Assembly: GCA_958421945.1 (NCBI GenBank) | Contig: CATZMZ010000002.1 | Coordinates: forward strand, 166,763 to 230,762 | Source of the DNA: an uncultured Eubacteriales bacterium | GTDB taxonomy: Bacteria; Bacillota; Clostridia; Christensenellales; Borkfalkiaceae | DNA: 64,000 nt | Direction of reading: 5' to 3' | Shown: one piece after another, positions 37,365 to 46,599 of the stretch | Numbering within the stretch: the first letter of the stretch is position 1 | How the letters are laid out: every line of letters starts with the position of its first letter | Made by a program: the position numbers and the translations under genes | Notes under the pieces: generated by a model | What the model saw: only the letters and a program-made list of their open reading frames with translations | Database searches by the model: none | What the model was told of the DNA's origin: nothing

Positions 37365-39167
37365 ATGAAAACGATAGGTATAGATTTAGGAACGACAAAC
37401 TCTTGCGTGGCAGTTATGGAAAACGGCGAACCCGTGGTTATCGCCAACGCTGAAGGTTCGAGAACGACCCCGTCCGTGGTGGCGTTCCAAAAAGACGGCG
37501 AAAGGCTCGTCGGTCAGGTTGCTAAACGTCAGGCGGTTTCCAACCCCGACAGAACGGTTTCTTCCATTAAAAGACATATGGGCGAAAATTATAAGGTAGA
37601 AATAGACGGAAAGGGCTACACCCCGCAGGAAATTTCCGCTATGATTTTAAGCAAACTTAAAAAGGACGCGGAGGCTTATCTCGGCTGCGAAGTTAAAGAC
37701 GCGGTCATCACTTGCCCCGCATACTTTTCGGACAGTCAGCGTCAGGCAACCAAGGACGCGGGCAAAATCGCGGGCTTAAACGTGTTGCGTATTATCAACG
37801 AACCGACCGCGGCGGCACTTTCTTACGGACTCGATAAGGAAGGCAAAAACCAAAAGGTCATCATTTACGACCTCGGCGGCGGCACGTTCGACGTTTCCAT
37901 TATGGAAATAGGCGAGGGCGTTTTCGAAGTTCTCGCAACCAACGGTAACTGCAAACTCGGCGGCGACGATTTCGATAAGAGAATTATGGATTATCTCGTT
38001 TCCGAATTCAAAGCAAAAGAGGGCATCGACTTATCTGGCGATAAGCTCGCTATGCAAAGACTTAAAGAAGCTGCCGAAAAGGCTAAAATCGAGCTGTCCG
38101 GCATGAGCAGCACCACCGTCAACCTGCCCTTTATCACCGCAGACGCGACCGGTCCGAAGCACCTCGATATTAACATTACCAAACAGAAATTCGACGCGCT
38201 TACCGCAGACCTCGTCGACGAAACGGTAGAACCGATGAAAAAAGCCATGGCAGACGCGAAGCTTTCCTATTCGGATATAGATAAAGTTATTCTGGTCGGC
38301 GGCTCGACGAGAATTCCCGCAGTCATCGACAAGGTAAGACAGGTTACCGGCAAAGAACCGTTCAAGGGCATTAACCCGGACGAGTGCGTCGCTATCGGCG
38401 CGGCTATTCAGGGCGGCGTGCTCTCGGGCGAAGTTAAAGACGTGCTTCTTCTTGACGTTACTCCGTTGTCTTTGGGTATCGAAACGTTAGGCGGCGTTTG
38501 CACCAAGCTTATCGAAAGAAATACCACTATCCCGGTTAAGAAATCGCAGGTATTCTCCACCGCCGCGGATAATCAGACGCAGGTCGATATCCACATTTTA
38601 CAGGGCGAAAGAGAATTCGCGAAAGATAACAAAACGCTCGGTCGTTTCGAGCTTACCGGAATTGCGCCCGCTCCGCGCGGAATTCCGCAAATCGAGGTTA
38701 CGTTCGATATCGACGCTAACGGCATCGTGAACGTTTCAGCAAAGGACCTCGGCACGGGCAAGAGCCAGAACATCACCATCACTTCTTCCACGAATCTTTC
38801 CGAGGCGGATATAGACAAAGCCGTTAAGGAAGCCAAACAGTACGAGGAGGAGGATAAGAAACGTAAAGAAACGGTCGATTCGCATAACAAGCTTGACGGT
38901 ATGATATTCACCGTCGAAAAATCCATCAAGGATTTGGGCGAGAAAATTACCGAAGAAGATAAGGCTAAATTAGAAAGCGAAATCAAGACCGCTAAAGGTG
39001 AGCTTGAATCCAACGACAAGGAAAGAATGGATAAGGCGTTCGAGAACCTTTCTTCCGTTTCGCAAGAGGTGTTCGGCAAGGTTTATCAGCAGGCTAACCC
39101 CAACGGCGGAGCTAACCCGGAGGGCGGCGCGGACGATACCGAATTCCATCAGGGCGGCGAACAGTAA
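37365..39167 (+). CDS. dnaK: Chaperone DnaK (Hsp70)
   Basis: The 600-residue Hsp70 starts KTIGIDLGTTNSCVAVMENGEP. It has IYDLGGGTFDVSIMEI and ILVGGSTRIPAV in the ATPase domain, the linker DVLLLDVTPLSLGIETLGG, the substrate domain, and a lid with a Gly/Asn-rich tail (QANPNGGANPEGGADDTEFHQ). It lacks the roughly 24-residue loop of Gram-negative DnaK in the first quarter, as is normal for Firmicutes. It works with GrpE and DnaJ encoded alongside. Confidence 0.98.
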   Translation: MKTIGIDLGTTNSCVAVMENGEPVVIANAEGSRTTPSVVAFQKDGERLVGQVAKRQAVSNPDRTVSSIKRHMGENYKVEIDGKGYTPQEISAMILSKLKKDAEAYLGCEVKDAVITCPAYFSDSQRQATKDAGKIAGLNVLRIINEPTAAALSYGLDKEGKNQKVIIYDLGGGTFDVSIMEIGEGVFEVLATNGNCKLGGDDFDKRIMDYLVSEFKAKEGIDLSGDKLAMQRLKEAAEKAKIELSGMSSTTVNLPFITADATGPKHLDINITKQKFDALTADLVDETVEPMKKAMADAKLSYSDIDKVILVGGSTRIPAVIDKVRQVTGKEPFKGINPDECVAIGAAIQGGVLSGEVKDVLLLDVTPLSLGIETLGGVCTKLIERNTTIPVKKSQVFSTAADNQTQVDIHILQGEREFAKDNKTLGRFELTGIAPAPRGIPQIEVTFDIDANGIVNVSAKDLGTGKSQNITITSSTNLSEADIDKAVKEAKQYEEEDKKRKETVDSHNKLDGMIFTVEKSIKDLGEKITEEDKAKLESEIKTAKGELESNDKERMDKAFENLSSVSQEVFGKVYQQANPNGGANPEGGADDTEFHQGGEQ

Positions 39168-39215
39168 TTTCCCGTTTCTATGCCCGACTGCTACGGCATA
39201 TTTAATAAAAACTCA

Positions 39216-39249
39216 CGCTGAAAGGCACAATTTCGTGCCTTTCAGTTTG
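39216..39249 (+). other. Hairpin between dnaK and dnaJ
   Basis: CTGAAAGGCAC at 39218-39228 pairs perfectly with GTGCCTTTCAG at 39235-39245, ending about 25 bp before the dnaJ ATG. It lacks a long T-run and may be an RNA-processing or attenuation hairpin that sets dnaK above dnaJ. Confidence 0.65.
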
Positions 39250-39269
39250 TGCTAAAACAGGATTTTTTT

Positions 39270-40412
39270 ATGGCAAAAGATTATTATTCAATATTAGGCG
39301 TAGATAAAAACGCCTCGTCGGACGATATAAAAAAAGCTTACAGAACGCTCGTTAAAAAGTATCACCCCGACCTTCACCCCGGCGATAAAGAGGCGGCGGA
39401 AAAGTTCAAGGAGATTAACGAAGCTAACGAGATTCTGTCCGACGATAAAAAAAGAAAACAATACGATTTCGAGCGGGAACACCCGAATATGGGCGGCGGC
39501 TTCGGCGGCACGGGCGGCTTTTCCGGCTTCTCGGGCTTTTCGGGCGGCGGCTTCGAGGATATATTCGGCGATATATTCGGCGGCTTCGGCGGTGGCGGAA
39601 GCAGAAAAGCTCAGACCAAGGTTAAAGGCGACGACGTTACGCAGGAAATTTCGCTTTCATTTCTCGACGCGGCGAAGGGTTGCGTAAGGGAAATCGTGTA
39701 TTCGAGAAATCAGCCCTGCGCTTCGTGTAAAGGCACGGGCGCGAAGGACGGCACTTCTTATAAAACCTGCCCCAAATGCGGCGGCAGCGGTCAGGTGGAA
39801 TACGCCACGTCGAACGGGTTTTTCCGTTCCGTTTCCGTTCGCCCGTGCGACGAATGCAAGGGGACGGGCAGAAAGATTATCGAGCCGTGTCCCGATTGTA
39901 AAGGAAAAGGGTATAACAGGGTGTCAACCAAGGTTACGCTCAATATTCCCGCCGGCGCGGACACGGGCAGCTATTTAAGAAAACCGGGGTTTGGCGAAGC
40001 GTCTAAAAACGGCGGAGAAGCGGGCGACCTTATCGTCGTTATCAAGGTCGAGCCGAGCAAGATTTTCAAACGCAAAAATTTCGATTTGTACGTGAACGTC
40101 CCGATAAGCTTTACCACGGCGGCGCTGGGCGGCAAGGTTAAAGTTCCGCTTATAGACGAGGTTATGGAATGTGACATTCCCGAAGGCACGCAGAACGGAA
40201 AAATATTTTTCTATCGCGGTAAGGGCATTAAAACAAACCGCGGTTCGGGCGATCTTTACGTGGAGGTGTCGGTTGAAGTCCCCACCAAGCTTAACAAGGC
40301 GCAAAAGCAAGTCGTCGAACAGCTGAAAACGGAAATCGACGTGAAACAGTGTGCGCAGATGAAGCAATATCGGGAAAATATGTCCTCAATGTACGGCATA
40401 GACCCCTATTAA
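39270..40412 (+). CDS. dnaJ: Chaperone DnaJ (Hsp40)
   Basis: The start at 39270 gives MAKDYYSILGVDKNASSDDIKKAYRTLVKKYHPDLHPGD, the J domain with HPD; the frame from 39249 adds seven residues overlapping the upstream hairpin. A Gly/Phe-rich stretch (GGGFGGTGGFSGFSGFSGG) follows. Then come four CxxCxGxG zinc motifs: CASCKGTG, CPKCGGSG, CDECKGTG and CPDCKGKG. The C-terminal substrate domains are complete. The product is 380 residues. The ribosome site is weak (ACAGGA), consistent with lower output than dnaK. Confidence 0.97.
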   Translation: MAKDYYSILGVDKNASSDDIKKAYRTLVKKYHPDLHPGDKEAAEKFKEINEANEILSDDKKRKQYDFEREHPNMGGGFGGTGGFSGFSGFSGGGFEDIFGDIFGGFGGGGSRKAQTKVKGDDVTQEISLSFLDAAKGCVREIVYSRNQPCASCKGTGAKDGTSYKTCPKCGGSGQVEYATSNGFFRSVSVRPCDECKGTGRKIIEPCPDCKGKGYNRVSTKVTLNIPAGADTGSYLRKPGFGEASKNGGEAGDLIVVIKVEPSKIFKRKNFDLYVNVPISFTTAALGGKVKVPLIDEVMECDIPEGTQNGKIFFYRGKGIKTNRGSGDLYVEVSVEVPTKLNKAQKQVVEQLKTEIDVKQCAQMKQYRENMSSMYGIDPY

Positions 40413-40452
40413 ACAACGCCTTTATTATTTATAAGGGAGTTTATTAAACGTT

Positions 40453-41394
40453 ATGAATAAATACATAGAGCTTACAATTTTAACCACGCACGACGGCGGC
40501 GAGCTTGTTGCAGACATTCTTTCCGAGTATACGGAGGAGGGGGTTGCCGTTTCGGATATCGAGGACGTTATCGACCTTGAAAGACGCGGCAAAACGTGGG
40601 ATTACGCCGACGACGAGCTTTACAAAAAAGATAAAACCGTACTCGTTAAAGGTTATTTTCAAGCCGACGTTGCCGAGCGCGTTATTTCCGAAATAGAAAA
40701 ACGCCTGTGCGCGTTAAAGCAAAACAGTCCGTTCGAATTAGGCTCGCTTGAAACGATTAAGCGCGAAACGGACGGCGATTTGTGGCGCGAGCAATGGAAA
40801 GCGCATTTTAAACCCATACGCATCAACGACGTGGTTATCGTTCCCGAATGGATAGATTACGATAAAAAATCCGACGAAAAAACGGTTATAATCGGTTCTA
40901 ATATGGCTTTCGGCACGGGCGAACACGAAACCACCGCCATGTGTGTGGAGTTGCTTCAAAAACACGTCAAACCCGACGACGTGGTTATCGACGTCGGGTG
41001 CGGAAGCGGTATTCTCGGCATTACCGCGGCTAAGCTCGGCGCGAAAAGCGTCATTATGACCGATATCGACGAGTGTGCAATCGAGGCAAGCGTTAAAAAT
41101 TGCAGGCTGAACGGCGTTACGAATGCGCAGGTATTGCTTAAAAATCTTCTCGACGACAACACCGTAAAGGGCGACGTTATCGTGTGCAATATTATGGCGG
41201 AGGCGTTAATTGCGTTCGCGCCGTTTATCGGCGGAAATCTGCGCGACGGCGGCACGATTATTTTAAGCGGTATTTTAACGGACAGAACGGATAAAGTCGT
41301 TTCCGCTTACCAAAAGGTCGGGTTTATTCTCGCGGACAAAAAAATTCGCGGCGAATGGTCGGCGCTCGCGTTTAAAAACGCCGTCAGCTTATGA
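40453..41394 (+). CDS. prmA: Ribosomal protein L11 methyltransferase
   Basis: The 313-residue protein has an N-terminal L11-binding domain and a C-terminal SAM-dependent methyltransferase domain. Motif I is DVVIDVGCGSGILGITAAKLGA, preceded by MAFGTGEHETTAMCVELL, a PrmA signature. DIDECAIEASVKNCRLNG binds the ribose and VCNIMAEALIAFAP forms part of the active site. It trimethylates L11. It follows dnaJ, as in many Firmicutes, and overlaps mtaB by 4 bp. Confidence 0.95.
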   Translation: MNKYIELTILTTHDGGELVADILSEYTEEGVAVSDIEDVIDLERRGKTWDYADDELYKKDKTVLVKGYFQADVAERVISEIEKRLCALKQNSPFELGSLETIKRETDGDLWREQWKAHFKPIRINDVVIVPEWIDYDKKSDEKTVIIGSNMAFGTGEHETTAMCVELLQKHVKPDDVVIDVGCGSGILGITAAKLGAKSVIMTDIDECAIEASVKNCRLNGVTNAQVLLKNLLDDNTVKGDVIVCNIMAEALIAFAPFIGGNLRDGGTIILSGILTDRTDKVVSAYQKVGFILADKKIRGEWSALAFKNAVSL

Positions 41395-42629
41395 AAGCGG
41401 TGGTTTTTACGCTTGGCTGCAAGGTGAACGGCTGTGAAAGCGAAGCGTTAATCGCGGGGCTTGCCGAGCGCGGCTACGAGGTAACGGATAAGCTTGAAAA
41501 AGCCGACCTTTATATCGTCAACACGTGTGCGGTTACCGCCGAGGCGGAGAAAAAATCCCGCCAGACCGCAAGCAGAATTAAAAGGCTTAACCCCGACGCG
41601 AAGATTATTTTTACGGGCTGCGCCGTAGAGAAAAACCCCGAAAGTTTTAAAAACAAATCGGACGATTATCTCGTTACGGGCGTTTTCGGCAAGAATAAAC
41701 TGTTGGAATTGTTAGACGAAAAGGGCGAAATGCTCTTTCCGCACGCGTCCGAGTACGAGGAGCTTACCCCCGTAAAATCGCTGAAAAAACGCGCGTTTAT
41801 TAAAGTTCAGGACGGGTGCAACAGCTTTTGTTCTTACTGCATAATTCCGTATCTTCGCGGCAGAAGCCGCAGCAGAAGCCCGCAAAAAATTAAAGACGAG
41901 ATTATTTCCGTCGGCGCGCAGGAGGTCGTTATTACGGGTATCGACCTTTCCGATTATCGCTTTAACGGCTTAACTCTCGCGGGGCTTTTGCGGGAGCTGA
42001 AAGCGGTTAAAACGCGTATACGGCTGGGGTCTTTGGAAGCGCGCATAATCGACGAGGACTTTCTTAACGCGTGCAAAGAGCTTTACGCTTTCGCGCCGCA
42101 TTTTCATTTGTCCTTGCAGTCGGGTTCGGATTCCGTGCTGAAAAAAATGAACAGGCATTACACCTCGAGGGAGTTTTTTGAGAAAACCGAGCTGATTAAA
42201 CGCTTTTTCCCCGACGCGGGCATTACCACGGACGTTATCGCGGGTTTTCCCACCGAAACGGACGCCGACTTTGCCGATACCGTTTCACTTATAAAAAGGG
42301 TGGGTTTTACCGATATTCACCCGTTTATTTACAGTCCCAGAAGCGGCACGGTCGCTTACAAAATGCAGGATTTGCCGTACGACGTTAAAAAGGCAAGGTT
42401 AGACGAGCTTTTGCGCGTTAAAGCGGAGTTGAAAAACGCGTTCGCTCTCCGTGAGGAGGGGAAAGCGCTCGATTTTTTGCCCGAGGAACGCAAAAACGGC
42501 TATACGACGGGGTATACGGGCAATTATTTAAGAATTTACGTCAAAGCCGACGTTTCCGATAATCCGGAAAGGGTGCGCGTGCTTAAACCGTTTCGGGACG
42601 GCGCGCTCGCTCAACCGTTAAAGGATTAG
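41391..42629 (+). CDS. mtaB: tRNA t6A37 methylthiotransferase MtaB
   Basis: The 412-residue radical-SAM enzyme converts t6A37 to ms2t6A37 in tRNAs reading ANN codons. The N-terminal UPF0004 domain supplies Cys in TLGCKVNGCES, NTCAVTAEAE and FTGCAVEKNP for one iron-sulphur cluster. The radical-SAM motif is DGCNSFCSYCIIPYLRGRSRSR with CxxxCxxC. A TRAM-like segment ends the protein. It starts within the prmA stop (ATGA overlap), indicating coupled translation. Confidence 0.94.
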   Translation: MKAVVFTLGCKVNGCESEALIAGLAERGYEVTDKLEKADLYIVNTCAVTAEAEKKSRQTASRIKRLNPDAKIIFTGCAVEKNPESFKNKSDDYLVTGVFGKNKLLELLDEKGEMLFPHASEYEELTPVKSLKKRAFIKVQDGCNSFCSYCIIPYLRGRSRSRSPQKIKDEIISVGAQEVVITGIDLSDYRFNGLTLAGLLRELKAVKTRIRLGSLEARIIDEDFLNACKELYAFAPHFHLSLQSGSDSVLKKMNRHYTSREFFEKTELIKRFFPDAGITTDVIAGFPTETDADFADTVSLIKRVGFTDIHPFIYSPRSGTVAYKMQDLPYDVKKARLDELLRVKAELKNAFALREEGKALDFLPEERKNGYTTGYTGNYLRIYVKADVSDNPERVRVLKPFRDGALAQPLKD

Positions 42630-42664
42630 GTCGGCGTTAAAATAAACACGAAAAGGAGTATTTT

Positions 42665-43006
42665 ATGGAGAACTGTTTGTTTTGTAAGATTATCGCGGGC
42701 GAAATCCCGTCAACCAAGGTGTACGAGGACGACGATATGCTCATCATAAAGGATATCGAGCCAAAAGCGAAGAACCATTTTTTGTGTATTCCGAAATCAC
42801 ATTTTAAGCTTTTGGCGGATATGACGGACGAGCAAAGCGAAATTTTGCGCCGTTGTTTTAAAAAAATTCCCGCGCTTGAAAAGGAGCTGGGGCTTAAAAA
42901 CGGTTACAGATTAGTGATAAATCAAGGCGACGACGCCGGTCAAAGCGTGTTTCATTTGCACATACATATCCTTTCCGGTCAGAAAATGGGTTGGACGCCC
43001 GCGTAA
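42665..43006 (+). CDS. HIT-family nucleotide phosphoramidase (Hint-like)
   Basis: The 113-residue protein begins CLFCKIIAGEIPSTKVYEDDDMLIIKDIEPKAKNHFLCIPK and ends with the triad motif HLHIHILSGQKMGW. The two N-terminal cysteines may bind zinc with the histidines, as in Firmicute Hint proteins. It hydrolyses AMP-lysine or aminoacyl-adenylates in vitro in the family. It closes the dnaK-prmA-mtaB gene string. AAGGAG precedes the ATG. Confidence 0.92.
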   Translation: MENCLFCKIIAGEIPSTKVYEDDDMLIIKDIEPKAKNHFLCIPKSHFKLLADMTDEQSEILRRCFKKIPALEKELGLKNGYRLVINQGDDAGQSVFHLHIHILSGQKMGWTPA

Positions 43007-43171
43007 TTTTTATTCTCTTTATCGCTTAACCGATGCCGGATACGCGAGTTTCGGCAAAAAAAACATAACTTTCCGCTCGGCTGAAAATACGGCTTTTCGC
43101 GCGGCGTACGCGAGTCAACCGTTCACGGGGGGTATTTTTAAGGTTTTTTCAAGCTTTGTTTAGAAAAGTTC

Positions 43172-43200
43172 TTGACTTTATTTTTTTTAAAGTGTATAAT
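43172..43200 (+). promoter_or_regulatory. Sigma-A promoter for the sodium symporter gene
   Basis: TTGACT at 43172-43177 and TATAAT at 43195-43200 are 17 bp apart, with the ATG at 43237. Confidence 0.8.
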
Positions 43201-43236
43201 TTTTTCATTATTTTATCGTCAAGGAAGGTTTACACA

Positions 43237-44841
43237 ATGGAAAAAACAAAAAGGAGGAACGGCTTTGCCAGCGGTATAGGCTTTATTCTCGCTGCGGCAG
43301 GCTCTGCCGTCGGTCTCGGCAATCTGTGGAGTTTCCCATACAAAACGAGTGCTAACGGCGGCGCGGCTTTCGTTATCGTTTATATTTTAAGCGTTATCGT
43401 TATCGGCTCTATCGTTATGCTTGCGGAAATTTACCTCGGCAAACGCGCTCAGGCTAACCCCGTTACCGCTTACAAAAAAGCGAATAAGGGACTCGGTTGG
43501 TTAGGTCTTTTCGCTATTGTTATTCCGCTTTTAATAACTTGTTATTATTCTATTCTCGGCGGCTATACCGTCAAGTTCACGCTGAATTCTTTTAATAAGA
43601 ATTCCGAAATTCTCACCGCGTTCGCGGGCAATATCGGAGAGGTTATTCTTTACACCGCTATCTTCATTGTTCTCGCTCTCGTCGTCGTTATGGCGGGCGT
43701 TAAGGGTGGTATCGAAAAGGCAAGCAAGGTGCTTATGCCCTCGCTCTTTATTTTGCTCGTCGCGGTCGTTATCTATTGTTTAACCCTCGGCGAAGGCGTT
43801 AAAGACGGTCTCGAATATTATCTCAAACCCGATTTCACTCAACTGGGCTTTAAGGGCATTCTTGCCGCTATGAGTCAGGCGTTTTTCTCTCTCTCGCTCG
43901 GTATGGGAATTATTATTTCTTACGGGTCTTATGCGGGCAAAAACATTAAAGTAGGGCAGTCCGTGCTTATGATTTGCATTTTCGACACGCTCGTCGCGCT
44001 TCTTGCGGGTCTTGCCGTTTTCCCTGCGATTTTCCATTATAAAGCCACCAGTGGCACCGACTTGAAAACCAGCGGTATTATGCTGTTGTTCTCTTCGTTA
44101 CCGCTTGTTTTCGACAACCTCGGAACAATCGGACACGTCGTTTCTTTCTTCTTCTTCGGTATGGTCGTTATTGCCGCGCTTACCTCCGTCATTTCATTGT
44201 TAGAGGTTGTTACGCAATTCGTTATTCAGAAGTTCAGGGTTCACAGAAAGAAGGCTATTATGGTCGTTGCCGTTATATGCTTTGCTATTTCCATTCCCAT
44301 AAGCATATCTTTGGGCTTCGCTTTAACGGGGAAAGACGCGATGACGTTGTGCGGTCAGAACTGGCTCGACTTTATCGATATGGTTACCAACACCGTCCTT
44401 ATGCCCGTTTGCGCGCTCGGTTCTTGTCTCGCTATCGGTTGGTTTATCGATAAAAAATTGACGGCAAACCCGATGAACACGTTCAGAACGCTCGAAAACG
44501 ACGGCTTGTCGCTCGGCAAGTTCGGCAAAGTGTTCGCCGTAATGGTTAAATACGTAACGCCCGTTCTCATTCTCGTGGTAGAAGTGTTCGGCGTTAAGGA
44601 TATAATTTTCCCCGGCGGAAATTTCAGCGGCGACGGTTTAGGCATCGTTATCACCGCTTACGCACTGCTTGCGCTGTCCGCGATAATTTATTTCCCGTTG
44701 CTTAAAAACAGAGAAACGGGCTGCAATGCCGACGAAATCGACATCGCAATCGCAGCAAGTCTCGACGATTCCGACGACGAGGAAGTGTCTGACGAAAATT
44801 CCGACGGCGTTCAGACCGCCGAAGAGAGCGTCAAAGAATAA
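43237..44841 (+). CDS. Sodium-dependent transporter, NSS family
   Basis: The start at 43237 follows AAGGAAGG; the frame from 43156 would begin before the promoter and is rejected. The 534-residue product starts RNGFASGIGFILAAAGSAVGLGNLWSFPYKTSANGGAAFVIVY, the first helix of NSS (SNF) transporters with the sodium and substrate sites. About 11-12 membrane helices follow. The acidic C-terminal tail (DDSDDEEVSDENSDGVQ) is cytoplasmic. Family members import amino acids with sodium; the substrate is not predictable from sequence. Confidence 0.92.
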   Translation: MEKTKRRNGFASGIGFILAAAGSAVGLGNLWSFPYKTSANGGAAFVIVYILSVIVIGSIVMLAEIYLGKRAQANPVTAYKKANKGLGWLGLFAIVIPLLITCYYSILGGYTVKFTLNSFNKNSEILTAFAGNIGEVILYTAIFIVLALVVVMAGVKGGIEKASKVLMPSLFILLVAVVIYCLTLGEGVKDGLEYYLKPDFTQLGFKGILAAMSQAFFSLSLGMGIIISYGSYAGKNIKVGQSVLMICIFDTLVALLAGLAVFPAIFHYKATSGTDLKTSGIMLLFSSLPLVFDNLGTIGHVVSFFFFGMVVIAALTSVISLLEVVTQFVIQKFRVHRKKAIMVVAVICFAISIPISISLGFALTGKDAMTLCGQNWLDFIDMVTNTVLMPVCALGSCLAIGWFIDKKLTANPMNTFRTLENDGLSLGKFGKVFAVMVKYVTPVLILVVEVFGVKDIIFPGGNFSGDGLGIVITAYALLALSAIIYFPLLKNRETGCNADEIDIAIAASLDDSDDEEVSDENSDGVQTAEESVKE

Positions 44842-44930
44842 GCTTTACCGCGTTTATGCGGGATAATAAGAGTTAATTAGTTATAATTTGATATAATTAG
44901 TTTTTATTAGAAAAATATGCGCTTAAATAA

Positions 44931-44959
44931 TTGACAAAAAAAGTTTAATTCGCTATACT
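44931..44959 (+). promoter_or_regulatory. Sigma-A promoter for rpsU
   Basis: TTGACA at 44931-44936 and TATACT at 44954-44959 are 17 bp apart. Confidence 0.85.
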
Positions 44960-45026
44960 GTTATAGCATTCGGATTTTCCGTGAATTATGCAAATAACCG
45001 CCGTGGGGCAAAGGGAGTGTGAAAAA

Positions 45027-45206
45027 ATGAGTACAGTCAGAGTCGGTGAAAACGAAAATCTCGACAGCGCGTTGCGCCGTTTTAAGAGAAAATGTTCTCG
45101 TGACGGAATTATCGGCGATCTCCGTAAAAAAGAGTTCTATGAAAGCCCTTCCATCAAACGCAAAAAGAAGTCCGAAGCGGCGAGAAAAAGAAGCATTAAA
45201 GGATAA
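45027..45206 (+). CDS. rpsU: 30S ribosomal protein S21
   Basis: The 59-residue basic protein is STVRVGENENLDSALRRFKRKCSRDGIIGDLRKKEFYESPSIKRKKKSEAARKR, a clear S21. It binds near the anti-Shine-Dalgarno end of 16S rRNA in the small subunit. GGGAG precedes the ATG at 45027; the longer frame from 44988 overlaps the promoter region. It is followed by a strong terminator and is monocistronic here. Confidence 0.97.
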   Translation: MSTVRVGENENLDSALRRFKRKCSRDGIIGDLRKKEFYESPSIKRKKKSEAARKRSIKG

Positions 45207-45207
45207 A

Positions 45208-45244
45208 ACGAAACCTACCGAGCAATCGGTAGGTTTTCTTTTTA
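45208..45244 (+). terminator. Terminator after rpsU
   Basis: AACCTACCGA and TCGGTAGGTT pair around GCAA, followed by TTCTTTTTA. Confidence 0.88.
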
Positions 45245-45327
45245 CCCGCGAAAAAGATTTTATTTTGTCGAATTTTAGAAAATTAACGGGTTTTTTACCC
45301 CGCGTTAAAATTAAAGGAGAAAAGTTA

Positions 45328-45726
45328 ATGGAAGAACAAAAAACACTTAAACAGTATTGCAGAGAGGCTAAAAAAAGACTTAAAAACGGCTTCTGGCAGG
45401 AATACCACGAAAAACTTAAAGAAGAGCTTTCCCGTGCGGAGGAATACGGCTATTCCGAATCTAAAATCAAAGACTATTATTCCTCTAAAATTACAAGCGA
45501 AATACGCCGCTCGGACGAGAACGACGAGGATTTTTACCGCAAGGTTAAGCGTATCCTCGATACGGAGGGGGAAATTTCCAACGCCATCGGCAGACTTACC
45601 GATAAGGTTTATTACGAGTCGCTCTCTTACGAGGAAAAACAACGCTATAATTTAGAGCTTTCCGAACGCTACCTTAAAGCCGTAGAACGGTATAACCGCG
45701 AAAACGCGCTGAGCTTCGCGCATTGA
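45328..45726 (+). CDS. Conserved-looking helical protein, unknown function
   Basis: ATG at 45328 follows AAAGGAGA. The 132-residue product (MEEQKTLKQYCREAKKRLKNGFWQEYHEKL...) is highly charged and almost entirely helical, with many Tyr and Arg/Glu pairs and no cysteine cluster or membrane segment. The frame opening at 45046 is an overlap with rpsU and is rejected. No family was recognised. Position after rpsU suggests a backbone gene. Confidence 0.75.
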   Translation: MEEQKTLKQYCREAKKRLKNGFWQEYHEKLKEELSRAEEYGYSESKIKDYYSSKITSEIRRSDENDEDFYRKVKRILDTEGEISNAIGRLTDKVYYESLSYEEKQRYNLELSERYLKAVERYNRENALSFAH

Positions 45727-45795
45727 TTTTTTTCGCTCGGCGGCGTCGGCAAGTTCCGCCACGTCGACTATTTTTATTATCGACAATTCTCATTA

Positions 45796-45824
45796 TTGAC
45801 AATCGTCGGACTTTGTGTTATTAT
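45796..45824 (+). promoter_or_regulatory. Sigma-A promoter for the nitroreductase gene
   Basis: TTGACA at 45796-45801 and TATTAT at 45819-45824 are 17 bp apart; ATG at 45855 with GGGGAGG upstream. Confidence 0.75.
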
Positions 45825-45854
45825 TAAAATAACGAATTTTCGGGGAGGAATAAT

Positions 45855-46394
45855 ATGCAGTTAATCGATTTTAAAGAGCTGGTTACTGCGAGGCAGTCTT
45901 GCAGGAGTTTTTCCGATAAAAAAGTTCAGCCCGAATTGCTGAAACGGATTATGGAAACGGCAGTTCTCGCGCCGTCCGCTTGCAACAGTCAGCCGTGGAA
46001 AGCCTATTGCGTTACGGACGAAACAAAGGTTAAACGCGTTGCCGAGGCGGTGCAGGACGGAGGTGTAAACTCGTTCGCGTCCGAAGTACCGGCTTTTATC
46101 GTCGTTTCGGAATTTGATTTCGCTCGATTAAAACCCGGCGCAAAGGAAAAATTCGGCGAAGATCACTTTATCAAGTACGATATAGGCGAGTTTGTGGCGT
46201 ATATTACGCTTGCGGCAAAGGCTGCCGGGCTTGATACTTGCATTATCGGCTGGATAAACGCCGAAAAACTTGCCGCCGCGGCGGAGCTTCCTCGCGAGGA
46301 AACGTGCAACGTCGTTATTGCCGTCGGCTATGGCGATTGCCCGCTGAGAAAAAAGACGAGAAAAAATTTCGACGAAACGGTTAAATTTATTTAA
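45855..46394 (+). CDS. Nitroreductase-family FMN oxidoreductase
   Basis: The 179-residue protein has LVTARQSCRSFSDKKVQPELLKRIMETAVLAPSACNSQPWKAYCV, with the FMN-phosphate-binding Arg-Ser-x-Arg-like segment and the SxxNxQPW motif. The C-terminal IAVGYGD...RKKTRKNFDETVKFI is also typical. It forms FMN-containing dimers that reduce nitro or quinone compounds with NAD(P)H. The true substrate is unknown. It stands alone under its own promoter. Confidence 0.9.
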   Translation: MQLIDFKELVTARQSCRSFSDKKVQPELLKRIMETAVLAPSACNSQPWKAYCVTDETKVKRVAEAVQDGGVNSFASEVPAFIVVSEFDFARLKPGAKEKFGEDHFIKYDIGEFVAYITLAAKAAGLDTCIIGWINAEKLAAAAELPREETCNVVIAVGYGDCPLRKKTRKNFDETVKFI

Positions 46395-46599
46395 CGCTGC
46401 GATAGATTGTTAAACGAATAACTGCACGTATGCGCATATGCAAATACCTCCACGCTTACACGTTTTGCAGGCGCGGAGGTAAAAGCAAAAAGGGCAGAAG
46501 TTGTTATAAAAGGCATAACAAAGGGAGTATCGGCTTAAAACGAAACCGTTCAGACCGTGAAATCGTACGGACGGTCGCGTTGCGGAAAAATTATCGGAG

